Assembly (NCBI RefSeq): GCF_937425535.1
Contig: NZ_OW485601.1
Span: 1,886,501-1,950,500 of the forward strand
Reading direction: 5' to 3'
From: Rhodovastum atsumiense
GTDB taxonomy: Bacteria > Pseudomonadota > Alphaproteobacteria > Acetobacterales > Acetobacteraceae
DNA: 64,000 nucleotides
Shown: one piece after another, positions 49,666-62,199 of the stretch
How positions within the stretch are numbered: the first letter of the stretch is position 1
How the letters are laid out: every line of letters begins with the position of its first letter
Translations under genes and position numbers: made by a program
The notes under the pieces: generated by a model
The model's input: only the letters and a program-made list of their open reading frames with translations
Database searches by the model: none
What the model was told of the DNA's origin: nothing

Positions 49666-50232
49666 TCAGGCGGCTCCCTTCATGGCGTACTGCAGGCGCT
49701 GCAGCCGGGACTTGAGCGAGGTGTCATAGAGGCGAGCGCCCACCTTGAGGACGAGGCCACCGAGGAGGGACGGATCAACGCTGCGAACGATGTTCACATT
49801 GCCGTAACCGGCCTCGATGAGGCGGGCGCGGAGCTGCTGCTCCTGGACGTCCGTCAGCGGATGGGCGGAGGCGACATGCGCCACCACCACGCCGCGCTTT
49901 TGCGCCACCAGGGCCACGAAGGCCGTGACGATGCCGCGCAGCGCGTTCATGCGACGGTTGGCGATGACGACGCCGACGAAATCCTGAACGATCTTGCCGA
50001 AGCCCTGCTCCTCCAGAACCGCGCGCACGGCCCTGCCGGCCGTGTTCACGTCCACGAGAGGCGAAAGCAGGAGCGTCCGCAAGTCGGAGCTTTCGTCGAT
50101 CAGCCGCCCGAGCGCCTCCATCTGGTCGATGGTGGCATCGAGCGCATGCTGCTCGTCGGCATACGCGTACAGTGCGGTCGCGTAGCGATCTGCGAGGCCG
50201 CCGGTGGGGATCGTTGTTCCGCCAGACGCCAA
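49666..50232 (-). CDS. atpH: ATP synthase F1 subunit delta
   Basis: A 188-residue stator subunit. It has the family opening [15 protein letters not shown], a central [19 protein letters not shown] and the C-terminal [26 protein letters not shown]. No ATG lies near the expected N-terminus, so a TTG at 50232 ([12 protein letters not shown]) with a weak CGGA site 10 bases upstream is chosen by family length; an ATG at 50361 would add 43 non-conserved residues. A small hairpin (50245-50265) overlaps the upstream region. Confidence 0.88.
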   Translation of the reverse strand: MASGGTTIPTGGLADRYATALYAYADEQHALDATIDQMEALGRLIDESSDLRTLLLSPLVDVNTAGRAVRAVLEEQGFGKIVQDFVGVVIANRRMNALRGIVTAFVALVAQKRGVVVAHVASAHPLTDVQEQQLRARLIEAGYGNVNIVRSVDPSLLGGLVLKVGARLYDTSLKSRLQRLQYAMKGAA

Positions 50233-50480
50233 GGCTGCTGATTCCGTCTGCTGAGGCCGCAGACGCGGCCGTGGACATTCGCCGGCACGTCGCCATGCCT
50301 GGCGCGCGGGGCGTCTAGCATGGGGTTTCGGACCGCGCAACACGGCCCGGATACGGTTCATGCTTGGTCCGTTCCGAATCTCTTCCCCGGCCCCGCGACA
50401 CCACGCCCGCCGCGACCGTCACCACGTCGATTCGATCCCCATCCGCCCCGAGAGGCGATTTCGATCCGGGGGCGCGATCG

Positions 50481-52715
50481 TCACAAAAAGCTCACGGGGT
50501 CCACATCTACATCCACCCGTACACTGCCGCGCACCGGCACGGCCGCCAGCCAGTCCCGCAGCAGCGGCTGCACGGCGATGTCGCGCCGGGTCTTGAGCAA
50601 CAGCCGACGCCGGTGCCGGCCGCGCAGGATCGACAGCGGCGCCGGGGCGGGGCCGAGCACCACGATCCCCTCCCCCGTCGGGGCGGCGCGGCCGAGGTCG
50701 CGCGCCGTCACGTCCGCCGCCTCCGCCGTGTCGGCCGAGACGATCAGCGCCGCCAGCCGCCCATAGGGCGGCCAGTTGCCCGGCCGTCGCTGCGCTGCCT
50801 CGCGCGCCATGAACTCCGCGAGATCGCCCGAGAGCAGCGCCTGCATCACCGGATGCTCGGGCGAGAAGGTCTGCAGCAGCACCCGCCCGGGCGCCTCGGC
50901 CCGGCCGGCCCGGCCGGCGACCTGGTGCAGCAGTTGCACCGTGCGCTCGGCCGCGCGCAGATCGCCCCCCGCCAGCCCCAGATCGGCATCCACCACCCCC
51001 ACCAGCGTCAAATGCGGGAAATGCCAGCCCTTGGCGACGATCTGGGTGCCGATGATCAGGTCGACCTCGCGCGCCGCGATCGCCCGCGCCGCCTCGGCCG
51101 AGGCATGCGGCCCCGGCAGCGTATCGGAAGCCATGACCAGGCGCCGCACATCGGGGAACAGGGCGGCCGCTTCCTCGGTGATGCGTTCCACCCCCGGTCC
51201 GACCGGGGCGAGGCTGTGCTCGGCGCCGCATTCCGGGCAGCGCGCCGGAATTTCGGTGGCGTGGCCGCAATGGTGGCACTGCAGTTCCCGCCGGGCCCGG
51301 TGCTCGACCAGCCACGCCGTGCAGTTCGGGCACTGGATGCGGTGCCCGCAGGCGCGGCACAGCGTCAGCGGCGCATAGCCCCGCCGGTTGAGGAACAGCA
51401 TCGCCTGCTCGTTGCGGGCAAAGGTCGCGCGCACGGCCTCCACCAGCGGCGGGGAGAGGAACCGGCCACGCTCGGGCGGGGTGACGCGCAGGTCGACCAG
51501 CACGATGCCGGGCAGCGAGGCACCGCCGTGCCGGGAAGGCAGATGGACGCGGCGGTAGCGGCCGGCTTCGACATTCGCCACCGTCTCCAGGCTCGGCGTT
51601 GCCGAAACCAGCACCGCCGGTGCCTCGCACAGCCGCGCCCGCACCACCGCCATGTCGCGGGCGTGATAGACGACCCCGTCCTCCTGCTTGAACGCGGTCT
51701 CGTGCTCCTCGTCCACCACCACCAGGCCGAGATCGGGGAAGGGCAGGAACAGCGCCGAGCGCGCCCCCACCACCACCGGCGCCTCCCCCGCCGCCACCGC
51801 CCGCCAGGTGGTCCGTCGCAGCTTCGCGGTCAGGTCGGAGTGCCAGATCGCCGGCGCCACGCCGAAACGGCGGGTGAAACGATCCAGCCATTGCGCCGAC
51901 AGCGCGATCTCCGGCAGCAGCACCAGCGCCTGCCGGCCGATGCGCAGGCAGTCCGCCACCGCCTCCAGGTAGACCTCGGTCTTGCCAGAACCGGTGACCC
52001 CGTCGAGCAGCGTCACCGAGAAGCCGCGTGCCCGCACCGCCTCGCGCAGCGCCGTCGCCGCCGCCTCCTGCCCGGGCGAGAGCTGCGGCCCCGGATGGTC
52101 GGGCGCGGGACGCTCGAACGGCACGGGACGGGGCACCGCGCAGGGCAGCAGCAGGCCGGCCTCCGCCATGGCGCGCAGCACGCCCGGCGAGACCCCGGCC
52201 ACCCGGCAGAGCTCCGCCCCCGCCATGCCGCCCCCGGCAAGCGCGTCCAGCACGCGCCGGCGCGGCTCGGTGAGCCGGGTCTCCGGCAAGGGCGCGGCCA
52301 GGCACCAGCCGACCGGGACCGGGTCCGGACGCAGCGCGTTCACCCGCAGCGCCATCGCCAGCACATCCCCCGGCGGGGCCAGGGTATAGGAAGCGATCCA
52401 GTCGATCAGCCGGCGCAGGTCGGCGCGCATCGGCGGGCCGTCGATCAGGGCGGAGACCGGGCGCAGCCGGTTGTCGCCGACCGTGCCGTCGGCCGGCCCG
52501 TCCCAGACAACGCCGACTTCCTCGCGCCGGTTCAGCGGCACCAGCACCAGGTCGCCGGGGGCCACCTCCAGCCCTGCGGGAACGCGGTAGTCGAACGGGC
52601 CGGCGAAGGGATAGGGCAGCAGCACCGGGACCCGGCGTTGGGGGGTGCTCCCGGATGCGGGGGGGGCAATGGGCAAGGCATCCTGCCGCCCGCGCTTTCG
52701 GTCCATGCCGGCCAT
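50481..52715 (-). CDS. priA: Primosomal replication protein N' (PriA helicase)
   Basis: A 744-residue 3'-5' helicase that restarts stalled forks. The N-terminal DNA-binding domain ([19 protein letters not shown]) is followed by the helicase with Walker [20 protein letters not shown] box, and motif [17 protein letters not shown]. The zinc-binding insert has eight Cys ([13 protein letters not shown] and [17 protein letters not shown]). ATGs at 52715 and 52706 are both possible. Its start faces fsa across a short gap, and atpH lies about 250 bases downstream. Confidence 0.97.
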   Translation of the reverse strand: MAGMDRKRGRQDALPIAPPASGSTPQRRVPVLLPYPFAGPFDYRVPAGLEVAPGDLVLVPLNRREEVGVVWDGPADGTVGDNRLRPVSALIDGPPMRADLRRLIDWIASYTLAPPGDVLAMALRVNALRPDPVPVGWCLAAPLPETRLTEPRRRVLDALAGGGMAGAELCRVAGVSPGVLRAMAEAGLLLPCAVPRPVPFERPAPDHPGPQLSPGQEAAATALREAVRARGFSVTLLDGVTGSGKTEVYLEAVADCLRIGRQALVLLPEIALSAQWLDRFTRRFGVAPAIWHSDLTAKLRRTTWRAVAAGEAPVVVGARSALFLPFPDLGLVVVDEEHETAFKQEDGVVYHARDMAVVRARLCEAPAVLVSATPSLETVANVEAGRYRRVHLPSRHGGASLPGIVLVDLRVTPPERGRFLSPPLVEAVRATFARNEQAMLFLNRRGYAPLTLCRACGHRIQCPNCTAWLVEHRARRELQCHHCGHATEIPARCPECGAEHSLAPVGPGVERITEEAAALFPDVRRLVMASDTLPGPHASAEAARAIAAREVDLIIGTQIVAKGWHFPHLTLVGVVDADLGLAGGDLRAAERTVQLLHQVAGRAGRAEAPGRVLLQTFSPEHPVMQALLSGDLAEFMAREAAQRRPGNWPPYGRLAALIVSADTAEAADVTARDLGRAAPTGEGIVVLGPAPAPLSILRGRHRRRLLLKTRRDIAVQPLLRDWLAAVPVRGSVRVDVDVDPVSFL

Positions 52716-52779
52716 CGGCTAGGATGTGCCCGATTCATCGCAGCCGCGACAGCCCTTCCTCCGCCATGGGACGCCATTC

Positions 52780-53451
52780 ATGAAGTTCTTCGTCGACACT
52801 GCGGACATCGCCGAGATCCGTGCGCTCGCCGCATCCGGGTTGCTGGATGGCGTGACCACCAATCCCACGCTGATCGCCAAGTCCGGCCGGCGCATCCTCG
52901 ACGTGATCGCCGAGATCTGCTCGGTCGTGCCCGGCCCGGTCAGCGCCGAGGTCGCCGCCACCGAATACGAGCAGATCCTGCGCGAAGCCGACGTGCTGCG
53001 CCGTATTGCCTCCAACGTCACGATCAAGGTGCCGCTGACGCCGGACGGGCTGCGCGCCTGCCGCCGGCTCGCCGACCAGGGCGTGATGGTGAACGTGACG
53101 CTGTGCTTCTCCGCCGCCCAGGCGCTGCTGGCGGCCAAGGCCGGCGCCACCTTCATTTCCCCCTTCGTCGGCCGGCTGGACGACGTCGGCACCGATGGGA
53201 TGAAACTGATTTCGGACATCGTAACGATCTACCGCAACTATCCCGCGCTCACCACCGAGGTGCTGGTGGCCAGCGTCCGCCACCCGATCCACGTGGTGGA
53301 AGCGGCCAAGCTCGGCGCCCATGTCGCCACCCTGCCGCCGGCGGTGCTGCGCGCGCTGTATAACCACCCGCTGACCGACAAGGGCCTCGCCGCCTTCCTG
53401 GCCGACTGGGCCAAGACCGGCCAGCAGATCGTGGAGCTGGAACAGGCGTGA
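52780..53451 (+). CDS. fsa: Transaldolase-like fructose-6-phosphate aldolase
   Basis: A 223-residue small transaldolase/FSA. It begins [16 protein letters not shown], has [13 protein letters not shown], the Schiff-base Lys K83 in VTIKVPLT, and [11 protein letters not shown]. This short form is widespread in alphaproteobacteria and may act as transaldolase or as FSA; the sequence does not separate the two with certainty. The following DUF484 gene overlaps by 4 bases. Confidence 0.92.
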   Translation: MKFFVDTADIAEIRALAASGLLDGVTTNPTLIAKSGRRILDVIAEICSVVPGPVSAEVAATEYEQILREADVLRRIASNVTIKVPLTPDGLRACRRLADQGVMVNVTLCFSAAQALLAAKAGATFISPFVGRLDDVGTDGMKLISDIVTIYRNYPALTTEVLVASVRHPIHVVEAAKLGAHVATLPPAVLRALYNHPLTDKGLAAFLADWAKTGQQIVELEQA

Positions 53452-54092
53452 CGGCACAGACCGCGGCGGCCTCGTCCCCCGTCTCCCCCGAGGCGGTGGC
53501 CGCCTATCTGCGCGAGAACCCGCTGTTCCTGGCCGAACGCCCGGAGCTGTACCGGGCCCTGGCGCCGCCGGTGCGCGTGCATGGCGAGGCCTTGACCGAC
53601 CACATGGCGGCGATGCTGCGGGTCGAGCGCGCCCGCTCGGCGGCGATGGCCGAGCGGGCCGACGACGTGCTGGCGGCCGGCCGTGCCGCCGCCGGCCTCG
53701 CCGCCCGGGTGCAGGAAGCGGTGCTGGCGCTGATCGCGGCCGAGACCCCCACCGACTGCATCACCGGCGAATTCCCGGTGTTGCTGGCGGTGGACGCCGC
53801 GGCGCTGTGCGTGGAGGCGATCCTGCCGGGCACGCGGGCGATCCCCGGGGGCACGGTGGACCGGCTGCTCGGCGGGCGCGCCGTCGTCTATCGCAGCGAC
53901 GGCAGCGAGGCGCGGCTGCTGCACGGGGAAGCGGCGCCGCTGGCGCAGCACGACGCCCTGGTGCTGGTGCCCGGCCAGCCGCCGGCCCTGCTCGCGCTCT
54001 CGGCGCGGGAACGCTGGACCCTGGATCCGTCCCAGGGCGCGGGCGCGCTGACCTTCCTCGGCCGTGCCGTCGCGGCGGCGCTGCGGCGCTGA
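53448..54092 (+). CDS. DUF484 family protein
   Basis: A 214-residue protein of the DUF484 family, with a GAF-like core. The N-terminal [26 protein letters not shown] and the helix [21 protein letters not shown] are typical. It starts at GTG overlapping fsa and shares its stop base with the xerC start. DUF484 genes accompany xerC in many proteobacteria, but no function is established. Confidence 0.88.
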   Translation: MTAQTAAASSPVSPEAVAAYLRENPLFLAERPELYRALAPPVRVHGEALTDHMAAMLRVERARSAAMAERADDVLAAGRAAAGLAARVQEAVLALIAAETPTDCITGEFPVLLAVDAAALCVEAILPGTRAIPGGTVDRLLGGRAVVYRSDGSEARLLHGEAAPLAQHDALVLVPGQPPALLALSARERWTLDPSQGAGALTFLGRAVAAALRR

Positions 54093-55021
54093 TGCCCGGC
54101 GGGGCGGCCGCCTCCGCCGAGGCGGCGCTCGGGGAATTCCGCGACTGGCTCGCCCATGAACGCCGGGCCGCGAAGCTGACGGTCGAGGCCTATGGCCACG
54201 ACGTGGCCAGCTTCCTCGGCTTCCTGGTGCGGCATCTGGGCGCGCCACCCGACCTCGCCGCCCTGGGCGCCCTGACGGTCGCCGACCTGCGCGCCTGGCT
54301 CGCCGAGGAAGCGATGGCGGGCGCGGGGGCTGCGACCCGCGGGCGCCATCTTGCCGCCGTGCGCACCTTCTTCCGCTTCCTGGCGCGCCGGCACGGCATC
54401 GAAAACCCCCGGCTCCGGCTGCTGGAGACACCGAAGGCGCGCCGCCCCCTGCCCCGGCCGCTGGCACCGCCGCAAGCACGCGCGGTCGCCGAGGAAATCG
54501 GCGAGGAAACCGACGACATCGCCCAGCAGGCGCGCGACACCGCCCTGTTCACGCTGCTCTATGGCTGCGGCCTGCGCATCTCCGAGGCGCTCGCGCTGGA
54601 TGTGCGCGACGCCCCCCTGCCAGGGTCCGAGGCGATGCTGCGTATCCTCGGCAAGGGCGCGAAGGAGCGGCTGGTGCCGGTGCTGCCGGCGGTGCGGGTG
54701 GCCATGGCCGAGTGGCTGCGTCGCCACCCCGCCCCCTCGCCCGACGCGCCGCTGTTCGTGGGCGCGCGCGGGGGCCGGCTCGCGGCCGGGGTGGCCCAGC
54801 GGCGGATGCGGCAGTTCCGCGCGCATCGCGGCCTGCCCGACCACGCCACGCCGCACGCCCTGCGCCATTCCTTCGCCACCCACCTGCTCGCGGCGGGGGC
54901 GGATCTGCGGGCGATCCAGGAATTGCTCGGTCATGCCAGCCTCTCCACCACCCAGCGCTACACCGAGGTGGACGCGGCGAAGCTGCTGGAGGTCTGGCGG
55001 CGGACACATCCGCGCGGCTGA
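54092..55021 (+). CDS. xerC: Tyrosine recombinase XerC
   Basis: A 309-residue site-specific recombinase that resolves chromosome dimers at dif together with XerD. The N-terminal core-binding domain (EFRDWLAHERRAAKLT) and the catalytic set R162, K188, H255, R258, H281 and Y290 (CGLRISEA, GKGAKER, HALRHSFATH, LGHASLSTTQRY) are complete. The genomic place after DUF484 favours housekeeping XerC over a phage or integron integrase. Confidence 0.95.
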   Translation: MPGGAAASAEAALGEFRDWLAHERRAAKLTVEAYGHDVASFLGFLVRHLGAPPDLAALGALTVADLRAWLAEEAMAGAGAATRGRHLAAVRTFFRFLARRHGIENPRLRLLETPKARRPLPRPLAPPQARAVAEEIGEETDDIAQQARDTALFTLLYGCGLRISEALALDVRDAPLPGSEAMLRILGKGAKERLVPVLPAVRVAMAEWLRRHPAPSPDAPLFVGARGGRLAAGVAQRRMRQFRAHRGLPDHATPHALRHSFATHLLAAGADLRAIQELLGHASLSTTQRYTEVDAAKLLEVWRRTHPRG

Positions 55022-55303
55022 AGGCCGCCACGCCGCTGCCTGTGATCGGACGATTCGGCCCGCCGGAGTATATCAGGCCAATGATGCATACCATTGCATG
55101 CAATCAGTCGATTTTGGCCAAGCTCCTGTAATATATTGTAAAACAATCACCCGAAATTAGCCGATTTCCACAGCACAGTTTAGATCGCCGAATAATTGCT
55201 TTATATCTCGTGATTTTCTTCTTGGATTTAACGACAACAGCTTCCATAAATCACACGACTTCACAATCATGTGAGGCCACGGCAGACGCTTCCGGAGACC
55301 AAG
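55022..55303. other. AT-rich intergenic region upstream of the hybrid kinase
   Basis: About 280 bases whose middle (55080-55270) is clearly more AT-rich than the flanks. It contains a TTGCATGCAA palindrome at 55094-55103. I see no gene. It probably holds the kinase promoter. Confidence 0.45.
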
Positions 55304-57607
55304 GTGACGGACAGCCAGACGCCCGAGGATCACGCCCGCCCGCTGCCCCGAGGCGCCGCGTCCCCACCGCGTCCCGCCGCTCCCTCCCCGCATCGCCAGC
55401 ACCTCGTCCGGTTGCTCGTCGTCGGCACCCTGCTCGGCGCGGTCGCGATCGCCAGCGCCACCCTCTACCTGTCCGCCCGCGGCGAGCGGGACGCCCGCTC
55501 GGCCTCCGCGCTGACCGAGCGCACGCACACGGTGATCGAAACCGCCGAACGCCTGCTCACCGCCATCCAGGATGTCGAAACCGGGCAACGCGGCTTCCTG
55601 CTGACCGGAGACGGCACCTTCCTGCCGCGCTACCACACCGGCTCACAGGCGGTCTGGGCCACCATTCCCGTGCTGCAGGACCTCACCGCCGACAACCCGG
55701 CCCAGCAGGGACGGGTGCAGGCCCTCTCGGACCTGCTGCGCGAACGGATGCTGCTGATCGACCAATCCGTCGAACTCGCTCGCGCCGATGACCTCGCGGG
55801 CGCGCGCGCGGTGGTGCGGGCCGACGAGAACCGGCACCTCGCAACCTCGATCCGCCAGATGATCGCCACTCTCCAGGCCGAGGAACAGGGCCTGCTGCAA
55901 CAGCGCCGGGCCGGGGAGCAACGCGTCGAGCGGCGGCGCCGGCTGGTGCTGAACGGCATGGCCGGCATCGCCGCCCTGACCCTCGCGCTCAGCGGGGTGG
56001 TCCTGGCCCGCATGCTGCTGGCCTCCGCCGCGGCCCGACGCAGCGCCGCCACCCTCGAGCGCCACGTCGTCGAGCGCACCGCCGCGCTGGCCACGGCGGA
56101 AGCACGGTTCCGCGCCATCTTCGACTCCCAGTTCCAGTTCATCACCCTGCTCGCGCCCGACGGCATCGTGCTGGAAGTCAACCGCACCGCGCTCGATGCG
56201 GCGGCGCTGACCCGCGGCGCAGTCATCGGCCGTCCGTTCTGGGAAACCGGCTGGTGGCTGCAGGCCGCGCGCGACCGGTTGCGCCAGGACATCGCGCGGG
56301 CCGCCGCGGGCGTGCTGATCCGCCACGAAGTGGAATACAACGGCGCTGGTGGACGCCTCATCCACGTCGATTTCTCGCTCACGCCGGTGCGCGCCCCCGC
56401 GACACAGGACGTCCTGTGGATCATCGCCGAAGGCCGCGACATCACCGAACAGCGCGAACTCGCCGGGCAACTCGCCCAGGTGCAGAAAGTGCAGGCGCTC
56501 GGCCAGCTCGCCAGCGGCATCGCCCACGACTTCAACAACATCCTGCAAACCGTCTCCGGCGCGGCGATGCTGATCGAGCGACGCCCGGAAGACCACGAGC
56601 GAACCCGCCGCCTTGCCCGCACGGCGATCGACGCCACCACGCGCGGCGCCTCGATCACCCAGCGCCTGCTCTCCTTCGCCCGCCGCGGCGAACCGCGCCT
56701 GGAAGCGATCGCCACCACCGAGCTGCTGAACAGCGTGCGCGAGGTGCTCGCGCACACGCTCGGCACGCATATCACGGTCCGCATCGAAGCCCCCGCCGAG
56801 CTCCCCGCCCTGCTCGCCGATCGCGGGCAACTGGAAACGGCGCTGGTCAACCTCGGCACCAACGCCCGCGACGCAATGCCGGACGGCGGCACGCTGATGC
56901 TGTCGGCGGCGCCGGAGCATGTCGCCCAGGGCAGCGCGCATCCGGATGGCCTGACACCCGGCGACTACATCAGCCTGCGCGTCACCGATACCGGCACCGG
57001 CATGGACCCGGCCACGCTCGCCCGGGTCACCGAACCGTTCTTCACCACCAAGCCGGAAGGCCAGGGCACCGGCCTCGGGCTGGCCATGGTGAAGGGCTTC
57101 ACCGAACAATCAGGCGGGGCACTGTCGATCACCAGCACGCCCGGCCAGGGAACCACGATCACCCTGTGGCTGCGCCAGGCCCGCAGCGACGCGACCCGCC
57201 GCAACGGCGATGACCCCGGCCTCGCCACCACCGGCACGCCATCGGCACGCATCCTGCTGGTCGACGACGACGACCTCGTGCGCGAAACCCTGGCCGCCCA
57301 GCTCGAGGACATGGGCTTCGCTACCCTGATCGCCGCGAACGGAGCCGAAGCACTGGCACTGCTGGAAGCCGGCGAAGTGGTGGACGCCCTGGTGAGCGAC
57401 CTGTCCATGCCCGGCATGAGCGGGGTGGTCACCATCCAGAAGGCCCGCCTGCTGCGGCCGGACCTGCCCTGCTTCCTGCTGACCGGCTACGTCGGCGAAC
57501 GCGCCGCCCTTGATGCGGGGGATGCCTTTACGCTGGTGCGCAAACCAGTCGCCGGACGCACCCTGGCCGCACGGATCGAGGCCAGATTGGAATCCGGGAA
57601 ACGGTGA
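55304..57607 (+). CDS. Hybrid sensor histidine kinase (CHASE3-PAS-HisKA-HATPase-REC)
   Basis: A 767-residue membrane sensor. Transmembrane helices at about 34-56 and 215-239 enclose a periplasmic CHASE3-type domain with DVETGQRGFLLTGD. A PAS domain (about 265-380) follows, then the HPK4-type H-box ASGIAHDFNN with H408, an ATPase with N-box NLGTNARDAMPDG and G-boxes DTGTGMD and GTGLGLAM, and a C-terminal receiver with VDDDD, phospho-acceptor D699 (SDLSMPG) and Lys 747. The GTG at 55304 has GGAG 6 bases upstream, better than a GTG at 55271. No separate response regulator or Hpt gene is adjacent. Confidence 0.9.
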   Translation: MTDSQTPEDHARPLPRGAASPPRPAAPSPHRQHLVRLLVVGTLLGAVAIASATLYLSARGERDARSASALTERTHTVIETAERLLTAIQDVETGQRGFLLTGDGTFLPRYHTGSQAVWATIPVLQDLTADNPAQQGRVQALSDLLRERMLLIDQSVELARADDLAGARAVVRADENRHLATSIRQMIATLQAEEQGLLQQRRAGEQRVERRRRLVLNGMAGIAALTLALSGVVLARMLLASAAARRSAATLERHVVERTAALATAEARFRAIFDSQFQFITLLAPDGIVLEVNRTALDAAALTRGAVIGRPFWETGWWLQAARDRLRQDIARAAAGVLIRHEVEYNGAGGRLIHVDFSLTPVRAPATQDVLWIIAEGRDITEQRELAGQLAQVQKVQALGQLASGIAHDFNNILQTVSGAAMLIERRPEDHERTRRLARTAIDATTRGASITQRLLSFARRGEPRLEAIATTELLNSVREVLAHTLGTHITVRIEAPAELPALLADRGQLETALVNLGTNARDAMPDGGTLMLSAAPEHVAQGSAHPDGLTPGDYISLRVTDTGTGMDPATLARVTEPFFTTKPEGQGTGLGLAMVKGFTEQSGGALSITSTPGQGTTITLWLRQARSDATRRNGDDPGLATTGTPSARILLVDDDDLVRETLAAQLEDMGFATLIAANGAEALALLEAGEVVDALVSDLSMPGMSGVVTIQKARLLRPDLPCFLLTGYVGERAALDAGDAFTLVRKPVAGRTLAARIEARLESGKR

Positions 57608-57614
57608 AAAAGAT

Positions 57615-57685
57615 CCGGGGCGTTGCCCCGGCCCCACCAGGAGGCTTTGCCTCCTGGACCTCCACCAAGGGCCGTAGGCCCTTGG
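57615..57685. repeat. Three short palindromes after the kinase (dispersed repeat family, copy 2)
   Basis: Hairpins at 57615-57631 (CCGGGGC stem), 57637-57657 (CCAGGAGGC stem) and 57665-57685 (CCAAGGGCC stem), each with a 3-base loop. The last has the same stem as 40140-40161. They fill the gap between the kinase and pdxJ, which are convergent. Confidence 0.75.
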
Positions 57686-57691
57686 ATCCCA

Positions 57692-58408
57692 TTATGACCG
57701 GGCGGCAGCCATCAGCTCCTTCATGCGGCGGATCACCGCAGGCAGGCCCTCGAAGATCGCTTCGCCGACCAGGTAATGGCCGATGTTCAGCTCGCGGATT
57801 TCCGGGAAGGCGGCGACCGGGCCGACATTGTCGAAGGTCAGGCCATGGCCGGCATGACACTCCAGGCCCAGTTGCGCCGTCAGGCGCGCCGCCGCCCGCA
57901 GGCGGTCGAGTTCACCACCCCGGCCTTCGGCATAGGCGCCGGTATGCAGTTCCACCACCGGCGCACCCACGGCCGCACTCGCCTCAAGCTGCTCCGGATC
58001 GGGATCGATGAACATCGAGACCCGGATACCAGCGGCAGAGAGCGCCGCGACCGCCGGCGCGAGCGTCGCACGCTGGCCGGCGACATCGAGGCCGCCCTCG
58101 GTAGTGACCTCGGTCCGCTTCTCCGGCACCAGGCAACAGGCATGCGGGCGCAGCGCACAGGCGATGCGCACCATCTCCTCGGTCGCGGCCATCTCCAGGT
58201 TCAGCGGCGCGGTGATGGCAGCCTTCACCGCCTGCACGTCGGCGTCACGGATGTGCCGCCGGTCCTCGCGCAGATGCATGGTGATGCCGTCGGCCCCCGC
58301 CGCCAGCACCATTTGCGCCGCCCGCAAAGGATCGGGATGCGCCCCGCCGCGCGCATTGCGCAGCGTGGCAACGTGGTCGATGTTCACGCCCAGGCGGATC
58401 GGCGTCAT
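57692..58408 (-). CDS. pdxJ: Pyridoxine 5'-phosphate synthase
   Basis: A 238-residue TIM-barrel enzyme that condenses 1-deoxyxylulose 5-phosphate with the PdxA product to form pyridoxine 5'-phosphate. It begins [17 protein letters not shown] and has [21 protein letters not shown] and the GHGL and NIGHY motifs. It overlaps the pdxA stop by 4 bases, so the two consecutive pathway enzymes are coupled. Confidence 0.96.
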   Translation of the reverse strand: MTPIRLGVNIDHVATLRNARGGAHPDPLRAAQMVLAAGADGITMHLREDRRHIRDADVQAVKAAITAPLNLEMAATEEMVRIACALRPHACCLVPEKRTEVTTEGGLDVAGQRATLAPAVAALSAAGIRVSMFIDPDPEQLEASAAVGAPVVELHTGAYAEGRGGELDRLRAAARLTAQLGLECHAGHGLTFDNVGPVAAFPEIRELNIGHYLVGEAIFEGLPAVIRRMKELMAAARS

Positions 58409-59400
58409 GCAGTTGCCTCCTTGCGGGATGCCAGGTCGGCGGCGAGATCGATCGCGGCGATCAGGCTGGATGGATCGGCCCGGCCCTGGCCGGCAATGGC
58501 GAAGGCGGTGCCGTGGTCGGGCGAGGTGCGCACCACCGGCAGGCCGAGCGTGACATTGACCCCCTGCGCCATGTCCAGCGTCTTCAGCGGGATCAGCGCC
58601 TGGTCGTGGTACATCCCCATGGCAACATCGTAGCCCGCACGGGCCGTCGGGGTGAACATGCTGTCGGCGGCGAAGGGACCGAACGCATCGATGCCCTCGG
58701 CGCGGAGCTGCGCGATGGCGGGGGCGATGGTCAGGATCTCCTCCTCGCCCATGGTGCCGTCCTCGCCGGCATGCGGATTGAGCCCGGCCAGCGCCAGCCG
58801 TGGCGCGGGGATGCCCCACTGCGCCCGCAGCGCCGCATCGGTGACCCGGCAGACCGCGACGATGCGCTCGACGGTGATCATCTCCAGCATCCGCCGCAGC
58901 GAGGCATGCACCGTGACCGGCACCACCCGCAGCACCGGGCTGGCCAGCATCATCACCGGCAGCGCCGTGCCGGTGAGCGCGGCCAGGAACTCGGTGTGGC
59001 CCGGATGCGGGAAGCCCACGCCGTACAACGTGGATTTGTGGATCGGATTGGTCACCACCGCGGCCGCCTCGCCGGCCAGGGTCAGCCGCGTGGCCTGTTC
59101 GATCGAGGCAATGACGGCGGCGGCGTTGGCCGGATCGGGCGTGCCCGGCACCGGCGGGGTGCCAAGCGGCACCGGGAACACCGGCAGCGCGTCGCGGAAC
59201 ACGCCCGCTGCCACGTCGATCGTCGGTACTTCGCGGATCGGCACGTCGAGGCTCAGCTTGCGTGCCAGTGCCTGCAGCCGGCCGGGATCGTCGAGGGCGA
59301 CGAACGGCGCGGCGTGGCGCCGGGCCAGCCAGGCTTTCAAGGTGAGTTCCCCGCCGATACCGGCGGGATCGCCCATGGTCAGGGCGAGGGGCATGGTCAT
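58405..59400 (-). CDS. pdxA: 4-hydroxythreonine-4-phosphate dehydrogenase
   Basis: A 331-residue metal- and NAD-dependent enzyme of the DXP-dependent vitamin B6 pathway. Signatures are [17 protein letters not shown] at the start, [23 protein letters not shown] with metal-binding His, [15 protein letters not shown] and [10 protein letters not shown]. ATGs at 59400 and 59394 are both possible. It precedes pdxJ on the same strand. Confidence 0.96.
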   Translation of the reverse strand: MTMPLALTMGDPAGIGGELTLKAWLARRHAAPFVALDDPGRLQALARKLSLDVPIREVPTIDVAAGVFRDALPVFPVPLGTPPVPGTPDPANAAAVIASIEQATRLTLAGEAAAVVTNPIHKSTLYGVGFPHPGHTEFLAALTGTALPVMMLASPVLRVVPVTVHASLRRMLEMITVERIVAVCRVTDAALRAQWGIPAPRLALAGLNPHAGEDGTMGEEEILTIAPAIAQLRAEGIDAFGPFAADSMFTPTARAGYDVAMGMYHDQALIPLKTLDMAQGVNVTLGLPVVRTSPDHGTAFAIAGQGRADPSSLIAAIDLAADLASRKEATA

Positions 59401-59406
59401 GCGTGT

Positions 59407-59473
59407 GTGCCGCGCAGCGCGAATGGGGTGCAGGGGCCTTGTGGCCCCTGCCGGGTCCAGGGCAGAGCCCTGG
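59407..59473. repeat. Short palindromes between lpd and pdxA (dispersed repeat family, copy 3)
   Basis: It contains the exact inverted copy of 40165-40184 at 59407-59426, then hairpins at 59431-59450 (CAGGGGCC stem, loop TTGT) and 59457-59473 (CCAGGGC stem, loop AGA). This is a shorter member of the copy-1 cluster in the opposite orientation. Confidence 0.75.
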
Positions 59474-59485
59474 CCTTCCTTGTCG

Positions 59486-60877
<1,392 letters not shown>

Positions 60878-60880
60878 GGC

Positions 60881-62167
60881 TTAAAGGTCCAGCAGCAGGC
60901 GGCGGGGATCCTCGACGCCTTCCTTGACGCGCACCAGGAAGGAAACCGCCTCCTTGCCGTCGATGATGCGGTGGTCATAGGACAGCGCGAGATACATCAT
61001 CGGCCGGATCTCGATCTTGCCGCCGATCGCCATCGGCCGTTCCTGGATCTTGTGCATGCCCAGGATGGCCGATTGCGGCGGGTTGATGATCGGCGTGGAC
61101 ATCAGGCTGCCGTAGACCCCGCCATTGGTGATGCTGAAGGTGCCGCCGGCGAGTTCGTCCAGCTTCAGCGCCCCGTCGCGCGCGCGGCGGCCGAAATCGC
61201 CGATGGTGCGCTCGATCTCGGCGAAGCCCATGCGGTGGGCGTTGCGGACCACCGGCACCACCAGCCCGTTCGGGCCACCGACGGCGATGCCCATGTGGAC
61301 GAAGTTGCGGTAGACGATCTCGTCGCCCTCGATCTCGGCGTTCACCGCCGGGAACTCGCGCAGCGCGGCGACGCAGGCCCGCACGAAGAAGCTCATGAAG
61401 CCGAGCCGCACCCCGTTGTGGCGCTTCTCGAAAGCGTCCTTGTACTCGGCGCGCAGGGCCATCGCCGCGCTCATGTCCACCTCGTTGAAGGTGGTGAGCA
61501 TGGCGGCGGTGTTCTGCGCCTCCTTCAGCCGCGCCGCGATGGTGCGGCGCAGGCGCGTCATCTTCACCCGCTCCTCGCCTTCCTCCAGCGCGCGCGGAGC
61601 GCGGGGCGCCGGGGCAGGGGCCGGGGCGACCGGCGCGGCGGGGCGGCTAAGGAAGTCCAGCACGTCCCCCTTGGTGATGCGGCCATCCTTGCCGGAACCG
61701 GCACCGAGCTGGGCGGCACTGACGCCGCGCTCGGTCATCAGCTTGGCGGCCGCCGGCAGCGGCACCACGTCCGCGACCGCCACCGGATGGGCGGCATGCG
61801 CCATGCCCGGCCGCGCCACCGGGCCCGACGGCGTCGGCGGCGGATGGATCCCGGCATCGGGATTGGCGGCGGGACGGTCGCGCTCGACCGGCCGCGGCGC
61901 CGGGGAGCGCGCCGGCGTCACCGTGCCGACGCTGTCCGACACCACGCCGAGCAGGGCGCCCACCTCGACCTCGCTCCCTTCGGCGACGCTGATCTCCGAA
62001 AGGGTGCCGGAGGCGGGGGCATTCACCTCCACCGTCACCTTGTCGGTTTCCAGCTCGACCAGCGGCTCGTCCGCGCTCACCGGCTCACCGGCCTTCTTGA
62101 GCCATCTTGCGACGGTTGCGGAAGTGACGCTTTCGCCCAGGGTGGGCACCTTGATGTCGGTCGCCAT
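60881..62167 (-). CDS. sucB: 2-oxoglutarate dehydrogenase E2 (dihydrolipoamide succinyltransferase)
   Basis: A 428-residue transferase with a single N-terminal lipoyl domain (K43 in [10 protein letters not shown]), a long Pro/Ala-rich linker, the subunit-binding domain ([14 protein letters not shown]) and the catalytic domain with [12 protein letters not shown]. The linker has a His/Ala-rich insertion (around [14 protein letters not shown]). It lies 32 bases after sucA and 3 bases before lpd. Confidence 0.96.
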   Translation of the reverse strand: MATDIKVPTLGESVTSATVARWLKKAGEPVSADEPLVELETDKVTVEVNAPASGTLSEISVAEGSEVEVGALLGVVSDSVGTVTPARSPAPRPVERDRPAANPDAGIHPPPTPSGPVARPGMAHAAHPVAVADVVPLPAAAKLMTERGVSAAQLGAGSGKDGRITKGDVLDFLSRPAAPVAPAPAPAPRAPRALEEGEERVKMTRLRRTIAARLKEAQNTAAMLTTFNEVDMSAAMALRAEYKDAFEKRHNGVRLGFMSFFVRACVAALREFPAVNAEIEGDEIVYRNFVHMGIAVGGPNGLVVPVVRNAHRMGFAEIERTIGDFGRRARDGALKLDELAGGTFSITNGGVYGSLMSTPIINPPQSAILGMHKIQERPMAIGGKIEIRPMMYLALSYDHRIIDGKEAVSFLVRVKEGVEDPRRLLLDL

Positions 62168-62199
62168 GGCGGCAAGTCCGTCCTTCGTTGCGTCGAGTG

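Noticed and set aside
50364-53363. A 999-codon plus-strand frame opposite priA
   Set aside because: Antisense shadow of priA running into fsa in a wrong frame; repeats of Arg/Gln/His text and no domains.
53448-55021. XerC as an integrase marking a mobile island
   Set aside because: Its operon with fsa and DUF484 is the conserved chromosomal xerC context, so it is housekeeping.
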